Shown piece after piece: positions 21,026 through 35,100 of a stretch of DNA of 64,000 nucleotides (position 1 is the stretch's first letter; each line of letters opens with the position of its first letter). Made by a program: the position numbers and the translations under genes. Under the pieces are notes generated by a model, which searched no databases, was not told the DNA's origin, and saw only the letters and a program-made list of their open reading frames with translations. Where the stretch lies: NCBI GenBank assembly GCA_014529385.2, contig CM043952.1:65890370-65954369 (forward strand), in the 5' to 3' direction. Source of the stretch: Adiantum capillus-veneris (taxonomy: Eukaryota > Streptophyta > Polypodiopsida > Polypodiales > Pteridaceae).

Positions 21026-23099
21026 GGTTTGGGTTGTGCCATTGGCCAGATACGCACATCCTCACATCAACTCGAGATTGAGACTGGAAAATTCAGAGGG
21101 TTACCAGCAGATAGCAGGATATGCCGCTTATCATCTAGAGCCAGAGACAGAGTTACATTACATATGTCATTGCACAATGTACTATGAGATACAAGGCCAT
21201 TTTCATTGTCTATTCAGAGAGGGGTTTGGGATTCTATCTAGGGTCAAGAGTTATGAGGATCAGAGATGTCTTGGACTGTATCTACTTGAGTTACACAAGC
21301 ATAGAGACACTTTACTGAGGAGAGCTGGAGAGAGACAATCCTAGAGACAGATTACAGATTTCTTTACACTAGATATTGGACACCCGGAGGAGCTACCTTC
21401 TCATAATATGTTGGCGTTTGAGCAAGAGTTCTACACAGAGTTTTCACTTGGTGAACAAAGATTTTTGGGCCTGTGATCAGCAACCTGACTTCAAGGTTCG
21501 TCGACTACTCCGTAGTTCAGCTTAAAAACAGAGTTACTAATGCAGTTTCTGCAGGTGCCATACAAAGAGATAAAGAAAGGTCAGCATTTTTGCGAGAGTT
21601 TAGTGACTTTTTTTCTGATTCATTACCGTCGCAATTGCCTCCAGAGAGACCTGAGGACCATCGGATAGATTTGGTGCCAAGGTGTAACCCACCAAATAGA
21701 CCTCCCTACAGGGTTAGTGCGGCGCAGCAGAAAGAGGTTATGGGCCAGGTTGAGGAGTTATTAGAGAAGGGATTGATCCACCCTAGTTCTTCACCCTTTT
21801 GCTCCCCAATGCTCCTAGTACAGAAAAAGGATGGCTCATGGTGCAAGTGTATTGATTACCGTGCGTTGAATAAGAATACCATCAAGAATAGGTTTTCTAT
21901 TCCAAGGATTGATGATATTCTCGATCTTTTAGAGGCTGCTGCAATTTTCAGCTGGATAGACCTTAAGAGTGGGTACCATCAGATTCATATAAGGCCAGAG
22001 GATGTGCACAAGACTGCGTTTAGAACGACATTTGGTCTCTATGAGTTTCTAGTGATGCCGTTTGGTCTAACAAATGCTCCTGCCACGTTCAACAGAATGA
22101 TGGACTTGATTTTTCGCTCGCATCAAGAGTTTGTTAGGACATTCTTCGATGACATGATAGTCTATTCGAAGAATGAAGAGGAGCATAGGCGTCACTTGAC
22201 CATTGTGTTCGAAGAGCTACGCAGTCACATGTTACTTGTCAACCCTAAGAAAAGTGAATTCTTCCTGGAAGAGATCCACTTTCTTGGCCACATAGTGTCA
22301 AAGGATGGTGTCAGAATGGATCCTGCAAAGGTCGAAGCTATTAAGACATGGCCAGACTTGAAGACTGTGCACGATGTCAGAAGCTTCTTGGGATTGTGTT
22401 CCTACTAAAGAAGGTTTATCAGGAATTTTGCAGAGATAGCATCACCTCTTCATGCATTGCAAAAGAAAGAGGTAACTTTCAGATGGACCCAAAAAGAGAT
22501 TTCAGCTTTTAGTCTCTTAAAGGAAAAGTTGACTTCAGATCAAGTAATTGTTTTGCCAGACCTCGAGAAGTCATTTGTGGTCCAGTGTGACGCGTGTGGC
22601 AGTAGCATCGGAACAGTGATATTGCAAGATGGACGGGTAGTAGCTTATGAAAGCCGAATTTTGCAAGGGCTATACAAGTCTATGAGGAAGAGCTCTTGGC
22701 CGTGATTCATGCGCTTTCTACCTGGAAGCACTACCTCTTGTTAGATTCTTCATCTTCAGATGCTTCGCACACTGTCTACAGGCTTCACACACATCACGTG
22801 CACTGGCCCTCGGTTGTGAGTTGGCCACCCGTACACCTGTTGGACAGGGATCTCAGACACACTTAGGGTTGTTCAGCACATTTCCCAATTTAGACATGTT
22901 TTGGTCACATATTCCTCCATTTATATTGGAGGGTCATATTTTTAGATCATTGGGCTATATTGAGGATTATTGCCCAACCAAACCCTATTCTCCTATATAT
23001 AGGACGGGGGACACCCTCTTTCTCATTGTATTGTCTCACACCATGTAGCCATCTGGAGTTATTGGGCTGCCAGCCTTTCCACCATCTGTCTCCTGCCAT

Positions 23100-23170
<71 letters not shown>

Positions 23171-26100
23171 TTCCGTTGCACACTCTGACATGGTATCAGA
23201 GCTTGCTTCTAGGCTGAGGATTTGCCATAGCCATCCCCCGGGAGGACGCGGCGGAGATTTCCATCGTGAAGACCTGCTCAGATCTACTAGCGTTTTTTTT
23301 GGGACCTGGCGTTTTTGCTTCAGCCCTAGCGTTTTGGGATCTGCACCCTCTTCTACTCCCTCTGCTAGCGCCCTCCCTCCCTCTACCTGATCACCACCTT
23401 CTGCACCAACGTTTTTCAGCCAGCATTGGCCTTGCGTTTTTTGTTGCAGGAGGGCCATCATCTGCTCTAGTGTTTTTCAACCAGCAGGATCTGCGTTTTT
23501 CAGCCCTATGCTCTTGCGTTTTTGGGCAGGACAGCCAGCAGATAGACCAGCGTTTTACCTCTACTTCAGCCTTTCCTCCTTGCCGATCTTGGACAGCCGG
23601 AGCCCCGCTCCTTGCCCCTTGGTCTTCCCGCCTAGAAGCTGTGAACTTGCCGGCGATTCTCCGACTTCTACCTTGCTTATTTTCAGCCTGTTTTTGGTGT
23701 ATTTACAGCCCTCACCTTACACTTTCGGCAGCCGGAGATTCCATCACTTGGTGTTTTGCTCAAACCCTTGCGTTCTCGCGGTGTTTCCAGCTCCCTTTTG
23801 CTGCGTTTTCAGGTTTTGGACAACACCTCTACTTTGCACATTTAGCATCCCTTCAGATTTTCCTTGCCTCTCCCGTCAAATACACCCTACTTCGCGGTCA
23901 TTTGGAGTTCTATCCGGCGCAATTATTCATCTCCTCTTCTCACCTTTGCTCCTTCTTCGACATTGAGACGTGGACTCAGATATAGGTTCTGGCACAACGG
24001 ACGGATCTCCCTCGACATTGCAGATCCTCCCTCCTCGAGGCTCTTTTGCCCTCGGGAAGATGCAAGAATTTGATTGGTATAGGTACTTATGTGGACGTGG
24101 CTTGTGTTTTCCATTGCTACTTCTTCCTCAGTAACCCTCCCTCCCTCTCCCTTGACTGTTGTCTCTCTATTTGGGATTGCCCTATCCACTTCCTTCATTG
24201 GTTCTCTGTATGATAGACCCGTGCCTCTTGGCACGTCAGACACTTCTTTTGGACATGTTCTGCTAGATGTGAGTATCCTTTGGCATTTGGATGCTTGCAG
24301 GGTCTCTTCTAGCACACTACTTCATGGTGGCTCTTTTGCCTTGCCTCTACTTAGTAGAGCCTCTTCCTTGCTTCTGATTGGTTTTGTGGCTCCTCCACTT
24401 GCAGTTTGGATGTACCTATGCACTACTTACATGGTGAAGACCTCCTGGATGTTCCTTGCTTTGCTGGTCAACTCCGAGGCTATGACTTCTAAACACCGGT
24501 CATTCTTCCCGATGCATCCTCTTAGCTGTCCTTTACCTCACCACACTCCATTACTTTCCCAAGGGGGGGAGTTCTCCCATGTCGTGTGTCTTCACAACTT
24601 GCACTTGCAGACTCTCTTGGATATTTTGTCCAGACCCAGATGGTGGATGTGCTCCCACACGTTGACTTTTCCCAAGATCTCCTCGAACTCTTTTGTTCGA
24701 TATTGTGTGTCGGCCATGGAACGACAGATCATATTGCAGCTTAAAAGAATGTTATGGTCAGTTGTATCAATTCCTTATCATCACGAGCTGGATGACATGA
24801 AGGAACAATATACTACTGATGAAGATTTTGCAAGGATCTTTGAACAGTTGCAAGAGGGGCAACATCATGAGCACTACCTCCTCAGAGATGATTTTATGAT
24901 GATGCATCGCAAACTTTGTGTCACAAGGCCATTGCGACATAACGTCATGGTATAAAATCATGTCCCACCGTATGCAGGGCATCGTGGTATTGACGCAACA
25001 ATTAAAGCGGTAGAGACATTCTTCTATAGGTCTACCTTGACGAGAGATGTGGATGCCTTTGTGCGAGCATGCCTGATTTGCCAAAAGGTCAAGTTGACCC
25101 GCAAAAGGCACCAAAGATGTTACAACCACTCCTGATTCCCAATAAGCCATGGGAAAGCATTGATATGGATTTTATCTTTGATCTTCCAAGAACCCCAATT
25201 GGGAACGATGGTATATGGACCATTATTTGCAGGTTCAGCAAGCAGGCCCACTTTATCCTTGTCAGGAAGAAGATAAAATTTGATCAGATGGCACGCTTGT
25301 TCATGTACAATGTGTTTAAGTACCATGGTATGCCACAATCGATTGTCAGTGATCGTGATCCTCGCATGACAATTGTTTGAGAACATGGGCACTATGCTCA
25401 AGTTATCGTCTTCGTTTGATCCACAAACTGATGGACAGTCAGAAGAGGCTAATTCTACTGTCTTGGATCTGCTGAAGAGGCTAGTTCTACTGTCTTGGAT
25501 CTATTGGCAAGTGGGAACAGTATTTGCGTATGCTTGAGTATGCATGCATTTGTTGACTAGCAAGGCACCTTTTGAGATTGTTGAAGGCAGCAAAAAGGTT
25601 CTTCTCATTTTGCATACAAAGGACAAGATCTTTGAGGCAGATCAATATGTTGAGAACATGGATGAAATGTAAGAGAAAATTAAAGTTGCCTTGGAGAAGA
25701 CTCAGGCAAAGCAGAAAAAGGCTGCCGATCGTCACCGTCGTGAATTGCTGTTGTCACTTGGTGATTCGGTTCTATTAAGGTTTGAGAAGGCAAGGTTAAA
25801 GCAGATGAAGGGCAAGGAACGGGTGTTTCCTAAGCTCAGCATGCGTTACTATGGGCCTTCTCAAGTGCTTGATAAGATCAGCGATGTGGCTTACAGGCTG
25901 AAATTGCCTGATACGTGGAAGATTCATAATGCGTTTCACAGGAGTCTCCTAAGACCCTTCGTGTGTGATGTGCCAGAAGATATGCCAGATGAGGATCAAC
26001 CAGAAGTTGAGGAACTTGATGAGATCTTGATACCTGAGGAAGTTTTGGCACATAAGGACAGAAAAGTTACAAGGACAGATTGCAAGATGCTACTTGGTGA

Positions 26101-29100
26101 AGTTCAAGAACTATCCACCTATGGGTGCAAAGTGGATGGAAGAGCATGAATTGTCAGAGTCACGAAATGTATTGCAGCTTTACCTTGAAGCCTTTGGGTT
26201 ACAGCCTACTTATGCCCCAACCCAACGTGTGCAAAGGAGGGGTAATGATAGAGCTGGCACTTCAAATGTATATATGAATTTGGTGTAATAGATGGAAATG
26301 ACAAAAGTATGAAGGTCTCATTAAGTCATTTGTATCTATGTGTTAAGACCTTTCTTGCGGATACATGCGATGATAAAAGAGTGCTAACAACACAAGATCC
26401 TCAGTGGCATGTATTCATGGTATATTAATCGAGGACGTTCGCGATTTCAAGAGGGAGGTATGTCACGAGGATGTGGCAACTGCTAACCACAGTTGTTGGT
26501 TTCTTTCGAATGATTTTTGTTTAATTTTTGAGCCCCTCTTTTTGAAGTTGCAAATGGTTGGACATTGTATGGCCAATGTGAATGGTAGTTTCACCCGCAG
26601 ACAGGAAGTTGGTCGGCAATGAAACTCGTATAGTAAGAGGATGTCTAGGCTCAGTTCAAGATCATGTAGGTCCTCCCGTCGCACTTTGCAAGTTGGTGGA
26701 TACTAGGAAGTGAACTCAATAGGCTAGATTGACCAGAGCTTATGCAGCACTGGGGTGATTGGAGAGGATGTGTTCCCAGGTTCAGTTTCAAGAACCTCAA
26801 ACAAAGCTCTAGCATTTTGACACTCTGGTGGCTTCAGCTATGCTATACGGAGTTCAAATATGGGTACCCTCAGTGGATAACCATGGCAGATCTGGTAGCA
26901 CTGATGGATGGAGAGGTATGGAGAGGCCTCTATGATCTCTCGGATGATTAGAGCCAAGGCTTCAGTACAACATGAGATTATTCCAGCTGAGTTGGCCGCA
27001 CCTCCTCTGGTGGTCGAGGCACTTACTCCATCAGTCTCCTTTACACACCGTTTATGGGACCTCCCCAAAGACAAATATATTATATGCCCGGCTAGCCCTT
27101 GAGTCCTCCCGACAGCTACCGCAGCAGGGGGATACAGCCTGCTGGCATGGACAGATGACATCATGGTTTCATATACATGGACAGATTGCCCGCCTTCTAG
27201 TACTCTCTAGATGCACCCTCTTTGACTCTCGCAGGGACAGAGATCACTAGACTCATCTGCCAGGACTTGATTCAGCTAGATATCAAGAGGACCTCGATAC
27301 AGCTTCACAAAGGAGGAGATTGATGCCATGATGAAATGACCCATTGATAGTACTTACAGTGACAGCCTACTCAGAAGATCAAGATTTGGAGATACACTAA
27401 ACCCCAAAATAAGATGCCGCCCTTGGAGATGTTGACACAAACTGGTGCAGCTTATAGGACGAACAATAATATAAAAAACTTTTGCTGTGTGTTACGACAT
27501 TTAAAAACTCCACTACCTGTGAGAAAGCACTTTTTTTTGCTGACCCCATCTTCACAGATGAACCACCTTTCAATGCTCGTTCCTAGGCATATCAGAACAA
27601 AAGACTTGAGTTAAAAAAAGTTACTAGTCCATTGTGCACACCTGCATGCACTGGCTGACTTTCTCAATCAAGTCTAGACAATGCACAGAATGAGTTCAAA
27701 AAAGTTACTAGGTCATTATGCACACCTGCATGCACTGGCTAACTTTCTCAATCAAGTCCTCCTCCTTGATTTGCATTACATCAGTTTCCTCTGCCAGCTT
27801 AGTCTGAACAATGAATATTAAAGACAAATCTCTTACAGCCAATTCTACTCTTCAAATCTAAAGTGACCCATTCTCATTAGGTGAAACGTGTTCAGAAGAT
27901 GGTTAAAATATGGAAACCGAAACATTTTAGAACAATAGAACAAATTAGATAAATCTTAAGTTTAAACATGGAGTTCAAAATGGGGATACCCTCGTCTCTT
28001 CGAGGTTATGCTGAACGCAATCATAGAAGGCCTGTTTGTCATCTTTATTGACAAATTCATGTAATGCTACATCAAGATCGTTGACAGGTAAAATCTCCAT
28101 TTTCTGCAAACCAGATCCAATCTCTCGAGCCGTTAGGTATCTTCAGTTGAAGATGATAATTGGATATATCAGCAACCAATTTTTTGTGCATGCTTGAGTG
28201 CATAAAAACCATGGTTTAGCACACCAACAATCATAATTACCAGATTGCTCTCAGCAACTAGTGCTTCAATATTTTGCTGATTTAGCTCCTCTGGCCTAAG
28301 AAGCTCTTTTTCTTGCTCTTTATCTGAATGAAAACCATTCCCAGTCAGTAAATAACTTCAAAGTTTCCCCGTGAAATGTTAAAGCAACAAGAAGAAATTT
28401 CAACAATAAATCTTCTTGTGATGGTCACAAGGGATAGCTCTTGACAAGAGAATCGAGCAAAGCAGAAAAATGACTTGCTATTCACAGAATCCATTTGCAA
28501 TTTATGCAGCTTCAATAAAATTTACCATTCTCCATTCACACACTAGATAGGTATGGTAGGATCCTGTTTTTACCATATTGGCGTTCTAATTTGAGCAATT
28601 TATGCAGCTTCAACAACAATCAAGAAAATTTAGCATTCTCCATTCACACACTAGATAGGTAAGGTAGGATCCATATTGGCGTTCTAAGCAGCAATTGACT
28701 ACATGATGACCATCTCAGCAGCAGCAAGGGATCTCCTCAGATCTTCACTTCCAAAAGAGCAACAAATCGTTCAAATGTTTGCTTAAGAACTTTGCTTTTC
28801 CGAACAGTTAGGTTGATTGTCGCACAAACACACATTTTTTTAATTAAATATTTCTGTTCTAGCACAAAGACACATTTCTTAAATTGAATATTTCTGTTTT
28901 AGCACTCGTTTTCCAGGAGGAGTTTTTGAAAAGTATATCTGGTTGTTTGGTGAAGTCTCTTCATCTTTATCACATTATATGCCCTTCTTCACTTGGGTTA
29001 GATGTTTTGGACAGTTTGGAGATCTCGTAATATCCACATGTTTCAACAAGGTTTACTGGCACATGAGAGCGCGCACACACAACAGATGGACAAACATGTT

Positions 29101-32100
29101 ACAGGATGGATTCTGCAAGCAAAAGACCTAAAAAACAAAAAGATTTTACAGTACCAGTCGCTGCATGTCTTCTCTTCGCTGCCTTTGTGAATATTAGTAT
29201 GTCATGAGGGTTGGCAACCTAAAAAATGATGCAAAACCACCTTCACAACAAAATCCCAAAGAAAGATGAGAAAGGAAACTCCAGAAGAAAAGCCAAAATT
29301 AACCTTTCCTACAAACTTCTGCCCAAAACGTTGCGGATTGATTGTTGAATATCCAGTGTAGTCTACCTGTATAGACAAGAAAATGAAGGAATCCACAAAC
29401 TCATGAGATCATTTTCTTCCACATTACATAGCAATGAAGCTTAGTACGAACCTTAATGCGGATCAATGGAAGCTTCAATTCAGGGCGGCTGATACCCTTC
29501 CCATTTGCACGAACAATCAATTCATGTACCTGTAAGTTCCAGAAATGCTATTCAAAGGAGACGAAACTTTCATAAAACTAAAAATTCAATCCCCACATCA
29601 AGGCCCAAGTGAAGATTTTGCAATTTTAAAGAGGAGGACATCGCAAAGGGCACTACCAATTTGCTCAGATGATCAAGAACAGCTTCTGGATCATTTGGAT
29701 CAAGGTCAGACTCATTTTGTAGAGAAACCTTGCAACAGAACAAGAACATGAAAATTCATGCTTCAACTTAGCACCCTCAAATGTAGATTCAATCTCAAAT
29801 AACAGTTTACTCACATCTGCAAACTCAAATGCCCTGACTGAGTTCAAGGGTATTTTTGTAGGCCGATATTGGCTTCCCTGCATCTAAATTCAATCAGACA
29901 GGACACAAGCAAGGACAAGACATCCACAGCATAAGAATGTCTGAGGGAATACAAACCTTGAGCACAAAACCTGCAATAGGTGAAAATTCACTTTTGTGCT
30001 TGAGGCAACCAAAACCCAACAAACATGAACATTAAGAGTCACTTGAGGAAAGGAGGTCTGTTGAAGTATGCAATGCCCTTTTGTAAGAAGAGATTGAACG
30101 CATAGAAGTGATGGTCCAGTGAAAGATTGAATTAAGAGGTCCAATTGTGTTAAAATAGAGTCGAAGTTGACATCAAGGAAAAAAGGTGATAAACAAGAAA
30201 TTCTATTTCAATGCAAAAGTTGCATGCTTTGAGGCATCCAATTTCTAGCGCTTGTGTCTTTCATTCGCACTCCCCCTCTCTCACTCTTAATTTATCTTCA
30301 CAACATGAAGCAGTCTGCTTGTGAGCTGCAAGGCCACATAGCCAAGCTTCACCCAATTGAGGTATTGCAGTCAGCTTCATACCCTCGCTTTGCTCTCAGT
30401 TTTGGATACAGCAAGAGCTACAATATTGGATCTGCCTTTTCACACCCGGCATCTCTGCTAGCACCAGCCACAGCAATATTCGGATCCGCCTCCGCAGTGG
30501 CAAAGCTTGCAATAACAAAGCACGTAAACAAGTGCAGCAGAGAAAATTACAATTAAGCCAAATAAGCCCGATTCCGGTACATAAGCAAAGACAGAAAGTA
30601 GAGGTTCAAGGATTGTTTCCCTCTCTTACAACATGTGACTATGTTGCAGGTTCAATAAACATGACTTGGGACATTAGTTGCCATGGCATTGGCAGTTTGC
30701 ACATGGGCTTGAAGCAAGTAAGATTAGTACCTAGTTCTAATAAAAAGGTGCAGCCTACACTACCTACTAGGTGGTTGCATGGAAGAATCTAATCTACAGA
30801 ACATCGCCCCCCTGCTGGTGATGACATCACACGTCTACTGCAGCAGGAACCAGCTTTAACTCAACAATATTATTTGGCAGCCCCGCATGTGCATATTCCT
30901 GCCAATCTTTGGCAAGAGTAACCTTGTTGAAGCGAGGGCACCTATTCCACGGCCAACTGCAAAGCCTCTAGCACCATAATGCTTGCTGTGCCAACCATAA
31001 TGCTTGCTGTGCCAAGTGTGCAGGGTCATCACTGGCACAAGGATATGCAAGTGTTGCAACATAATTCAAGAAGAATGCCTACTCAAGAGGTTGTTTACAA
31101 TCCTGGTGTTCTCACACACACACACACACACTCTTTTCAACGCATGTAAAATACTGTGCATTTGGCACCGTTTGCTACACAACTACAAGTGCAAGAGTAA
31201 GACTGCCCTAATGGCACCATCAATCACAAACTACACCATTAAAAAGAATTCACAACAAGGGGTTTCAAACCAAGGAACACAGATGCGACACACCAAAGGA
31301 TGAACTTACTTTTCCAAGTACACAAGAGTGGATCAAAAAAAATGAACAAGCACTCAAATGATTTAAATTTAGTATTTAGCCTCATTCATACCATCTGCAC
31401 AAGATGCATGTGAAGGAGTAAACACAATCTTTGGTGGAAAAGTAAACAAACAAAGGATTTATTATGAAAATAACTTTACGGCGTCAAGCATGAATTCAAG
31501 GACTCAATGATTTAAATCTAGTATCTAGCCTCATTCATACCATCAGTAGAAGATGCATGTGAAGGAGTAAACACGATCTTTTGTGGAGAAGTGAAAAAAC
31601 AAAGGATTCATTATGAAAATAACTTTGCGGCGTCATGCATGAATTCAAGGACTCACATGCTCAGCATGCATAGAAGATGAAATCCATCAGTAACATCAAT
31701 GTATACATTGTACTATGTGGTGGGCTCTTGCAGGAACTAGAGCCATGTTCCTATTTGCAGGCTCAAGAGCTAGATTAGGCCTTTGATGGAGACCTAGGTT
31801 TTCCATTCATGGGTCGCTATTTCATTCTCATTAGTATCATGCACAAGCTCAATCAACACCCAGAAGGACCAGCTTGAAGGACACCACATTTGTAGGTGGT
31901 CAATTGCCATCAAGGATTGCATCCCAACAACATTCGTACAGGATGCCACTCTGCTTGCCAAATACATGAGCATGACTAGGTTCTCGACTAGCTTTCACTG
32001 GATGGCAGGTAAGTGCAATGATTGCTAATAATGTGCAAAATACTTGTCAATTAAAATATGATGATGCCAATATTGTTCTCTAGATGCAAGTCAAAGCTAA

Positions 32101-35100
32101 AGAATTGAGAGTTGTAGATGGCTTTTGAATTTTAGGTTTCTTGTAAGTTGGGATATAAATCTATAAAGGACACATTGTTAAACATGCCGAATCCAACACT
32201 TGGAAGCATGCATCTCATCACTATGTCTTAAGGAAGAAGGAATTTAAGTGCAAGAAAGTGTGACTTCTTACAAGAGATTGAATTAAAAAACTGTGAACCA
32301 CAGGAATTGAGTCCTCCAGAGTGAGTCAATAGTGCAAGCAATCCACACTTACAATGCCCCATGATTTATCGAGGGATGTAGTCACTTAGACTGTCACACA
32401 CTGCTGACGTGTCAAGCCACTGAAGAACGGAGCCAACCTGCACATCCCGGCCAAGGGGGGCCTAACCCTAAGTGAAGAAGCCAAAGCAGTAGAAGAAGTT
32501 TTACCAACTTGCAAAGTCTTGCCGAATGGCCTATTTTTAAAGAAGAGTTCCCGCCAACTTATGGGGCCACGTCCGTCGATGATAGGGCCCAAATGACATA
32601 AAAGCATTAAAATAAGGTTGGACCCTCACACACACAAAAAAGCGTAATAACTGATGACGTGGCAACCAATACGGACGCGCGCGTTTTACGCTGATGACAT
32701 GGCAGGCTGTATGGATTTTCACGAATTGCGCTGCTGACGTGGCAGTTGTACAGCAGGTTTGGATGTTCCCTAGAAATCACCAGTGATAGGGTCAATCACT
32801 TTGTTAACGAAATTATTTCAACCTTGCTCGCCAACTATAAGATTTTTCATCGTAAGTCTTGCTCTTATTACCCTAGAGAAAATGGGCAGGCCGAGAGCAC
32901 CAACAAGGTTCTGATAGCCCTTCTGCGGAAAACATCTCATCTCCATCCGGCATCTTGGGCTCAAGGTATCCACGGCACCCTTTGGGCATACCGAACTTCC
33001 TTCAAAGCTACAACCAATCACACCCCATTTCAGTTAGCCTTTGGTTTGGAAGCAATAGCTCCCTTCAAATTCAACTTAGGATCTCCGCGAGTGGGTAGTC
33101 TGCGTGCCGAAGGGGGTTTGAAGTCTACCTCTCTCTCTCGTCTCACCCTATTGGAAGAATGCCGCCGTTTGGCTCCTCAGGTTCTTGAAGTAGAGCAACT
33201 TCGTCGCAAGGCGTGGCATGATCGCCATCTTTGTAAGCCAAAAATAATGACAGGATGACTGGTGTTACTGTACCAAGCTAGATATCAGAAAAAAGCAAAG
33301 AAAATGGTCCCAGCTTGGCAAGGACCATTCATAGTACAAGAGATTCTACCTCAGGGGACAATACAGTTAGTGACTCTGGAAGGTATTTCCTTACCATTGG
33401 TGAATGGCTCCATGATTACATGCTACTACCCTTCGCCATAGCCTGGAGTCATTGTCTCTTCTATGCAGTCATTGTCTCTTCTACTAAGGTGCCTTCCGTT
33501 GTGTCCTGACCAGTTTTGTGCCCTACCTTTTCACCTCACTTCTATGACTTTCCGGTCTCAGAGTCCTTCCCCACCTTCAACGCTGTTCTTTCCGACTATG
33601 TTCCAGTTTCCATGGATTGCTCATCTTAAACATTGTTCTTCCGACCTATGTCTGTCTGTCTGTCTTCCGGTTCGCTTTTTTTCATCACTCCTATGTCTAC
33701 TTCATAAAATTCTTTTATAAAGAATTCTTCTCTTGGGTCAACTGAAGGAGTCTGCAGCCTTTCCTTTCCTCAGATTCTTGGATTCTATTCACTGTCTTTC
33801 TCCTACTTTAATTTGCAGAGTGTGACTGTGTAATATTTACAGCTATTGAGCTGATCAATTTTTGGATACAAATAATCTACACATCTTTCGTTGCAAATCT
33901 CTTCCAGCCAAACGTTCCATCACAATTTCCCGGCCCCTACCTCCCCTATCTAGCAACTAATTCCTTTACACCTACATAACCCAGCTCGCCCTCCTTCCTA
34001 ATTCGCCCCTCCCTTCTAGAGTCCTTCCCCTCACAACTCGCCCCCTCCCCTTTCCCAACTCGACCCTCTCCCAACTCACCCCGCCCCCAATTCGTCCCCC
34101 TCTCTCCCAACTCGCCCCCTCCCCTTTCCCAACTCGCCCCTCCCCCTCCCCAATTCGTCCCCCCTCTCTCCCACCTCGCCCCCTATCTGTAGTAGGGTTA
34201 CAGTGTCACTTCACAGGGCAGACAGTTGGACAGTTGGCTACACTGGGTCTGACTCACACTGGACGGACCCTCTGGACGGACCTCTGGTCTAGGGAGTGAC
34301 ACGTGGCAGGGTACCTACCGACGGTGGTCTAGTGGACCTCGTGGCCAGGTCACCACATGGCTGACATTATGAGCCGTTGGTGGCTCTTTATGGTGGTACA
34401 TATGAGTAGTAGCGGTTGGTGATGTTATCATCTTCTTCACCTTTGATCTTGTACGTAGTCGTCTAGAGCGAGTCTTACACAGAGCACTGCTTCACCATCC
34501 CTGCACATCTGAGCCTCGACACCCCATTTGTACCTGTGAGTCCTGGGCTGGAGCTGAGTGTGCTGCCACGCCAGAGTCTGTACATGGTTCTTTATGGTTC
34601 TTTGAGCGAGTCGAGTCCACATGTTCTGGTCCACTGTTGTGACTCTGTTGTTATCCATTGTTTCTGTGTTTCATTCTTTTTGAGAGAGTTTCCATTTGTT
34701 GGAGTGAGATTGTCACGCACATTGCACTGAGGGGCACCCACACTGTAGAGAGCACGACACATTATCCGCGCTACAGGTGCTCTCATTTTGGCGATCACGG
34801 TGGGACCTCAACTGAAATCTCACTCTGTGAGGTGCAAATCTTGAAGGTGCAAATCTTGAAGCTAGTTAGGTTTATCTAGCTTCGCCTACCTTCGCCAACC
34901 TTGCCTTGCACTGTTCTCCTCTCGCCTAGTCCAACTAGTCTAGTCTCCTCTCGCCTGGTCCAACTGGTCTAGTCCTCTCTCGCCCTGGTCCAACCTGTCC
35001 TCGTCCCTGGTCTAGACCTCCTTGACCATGGTCTAGTCCTCCTCGTCCTTGGTCTCGTCCCTGGTCCAGTCGGGTCTAGTCACTTACCTAGTCTGGTCTG

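Noticed and set aside
23036..23461. Minus-strand 141-codon frame with RERERE run
   Set aside because: Antisense to the Copia-like LTR and its (CT)n; no motif.
26404..26684. Possible extra MRE11 exon (minus-strand [13 protein letters not shown])
   Set aside because: It overlaps the Gypsy-B LTR start and matches no part of MRE11; the exons on either side already join in phase without it.
30254..30792. Plus-strand frames of 100 and 86 codons in the large intron
   Set aside because: No recognisable domain, no conserved neighbour, and they lie antisense in an MRE11 intron; treated as chance.
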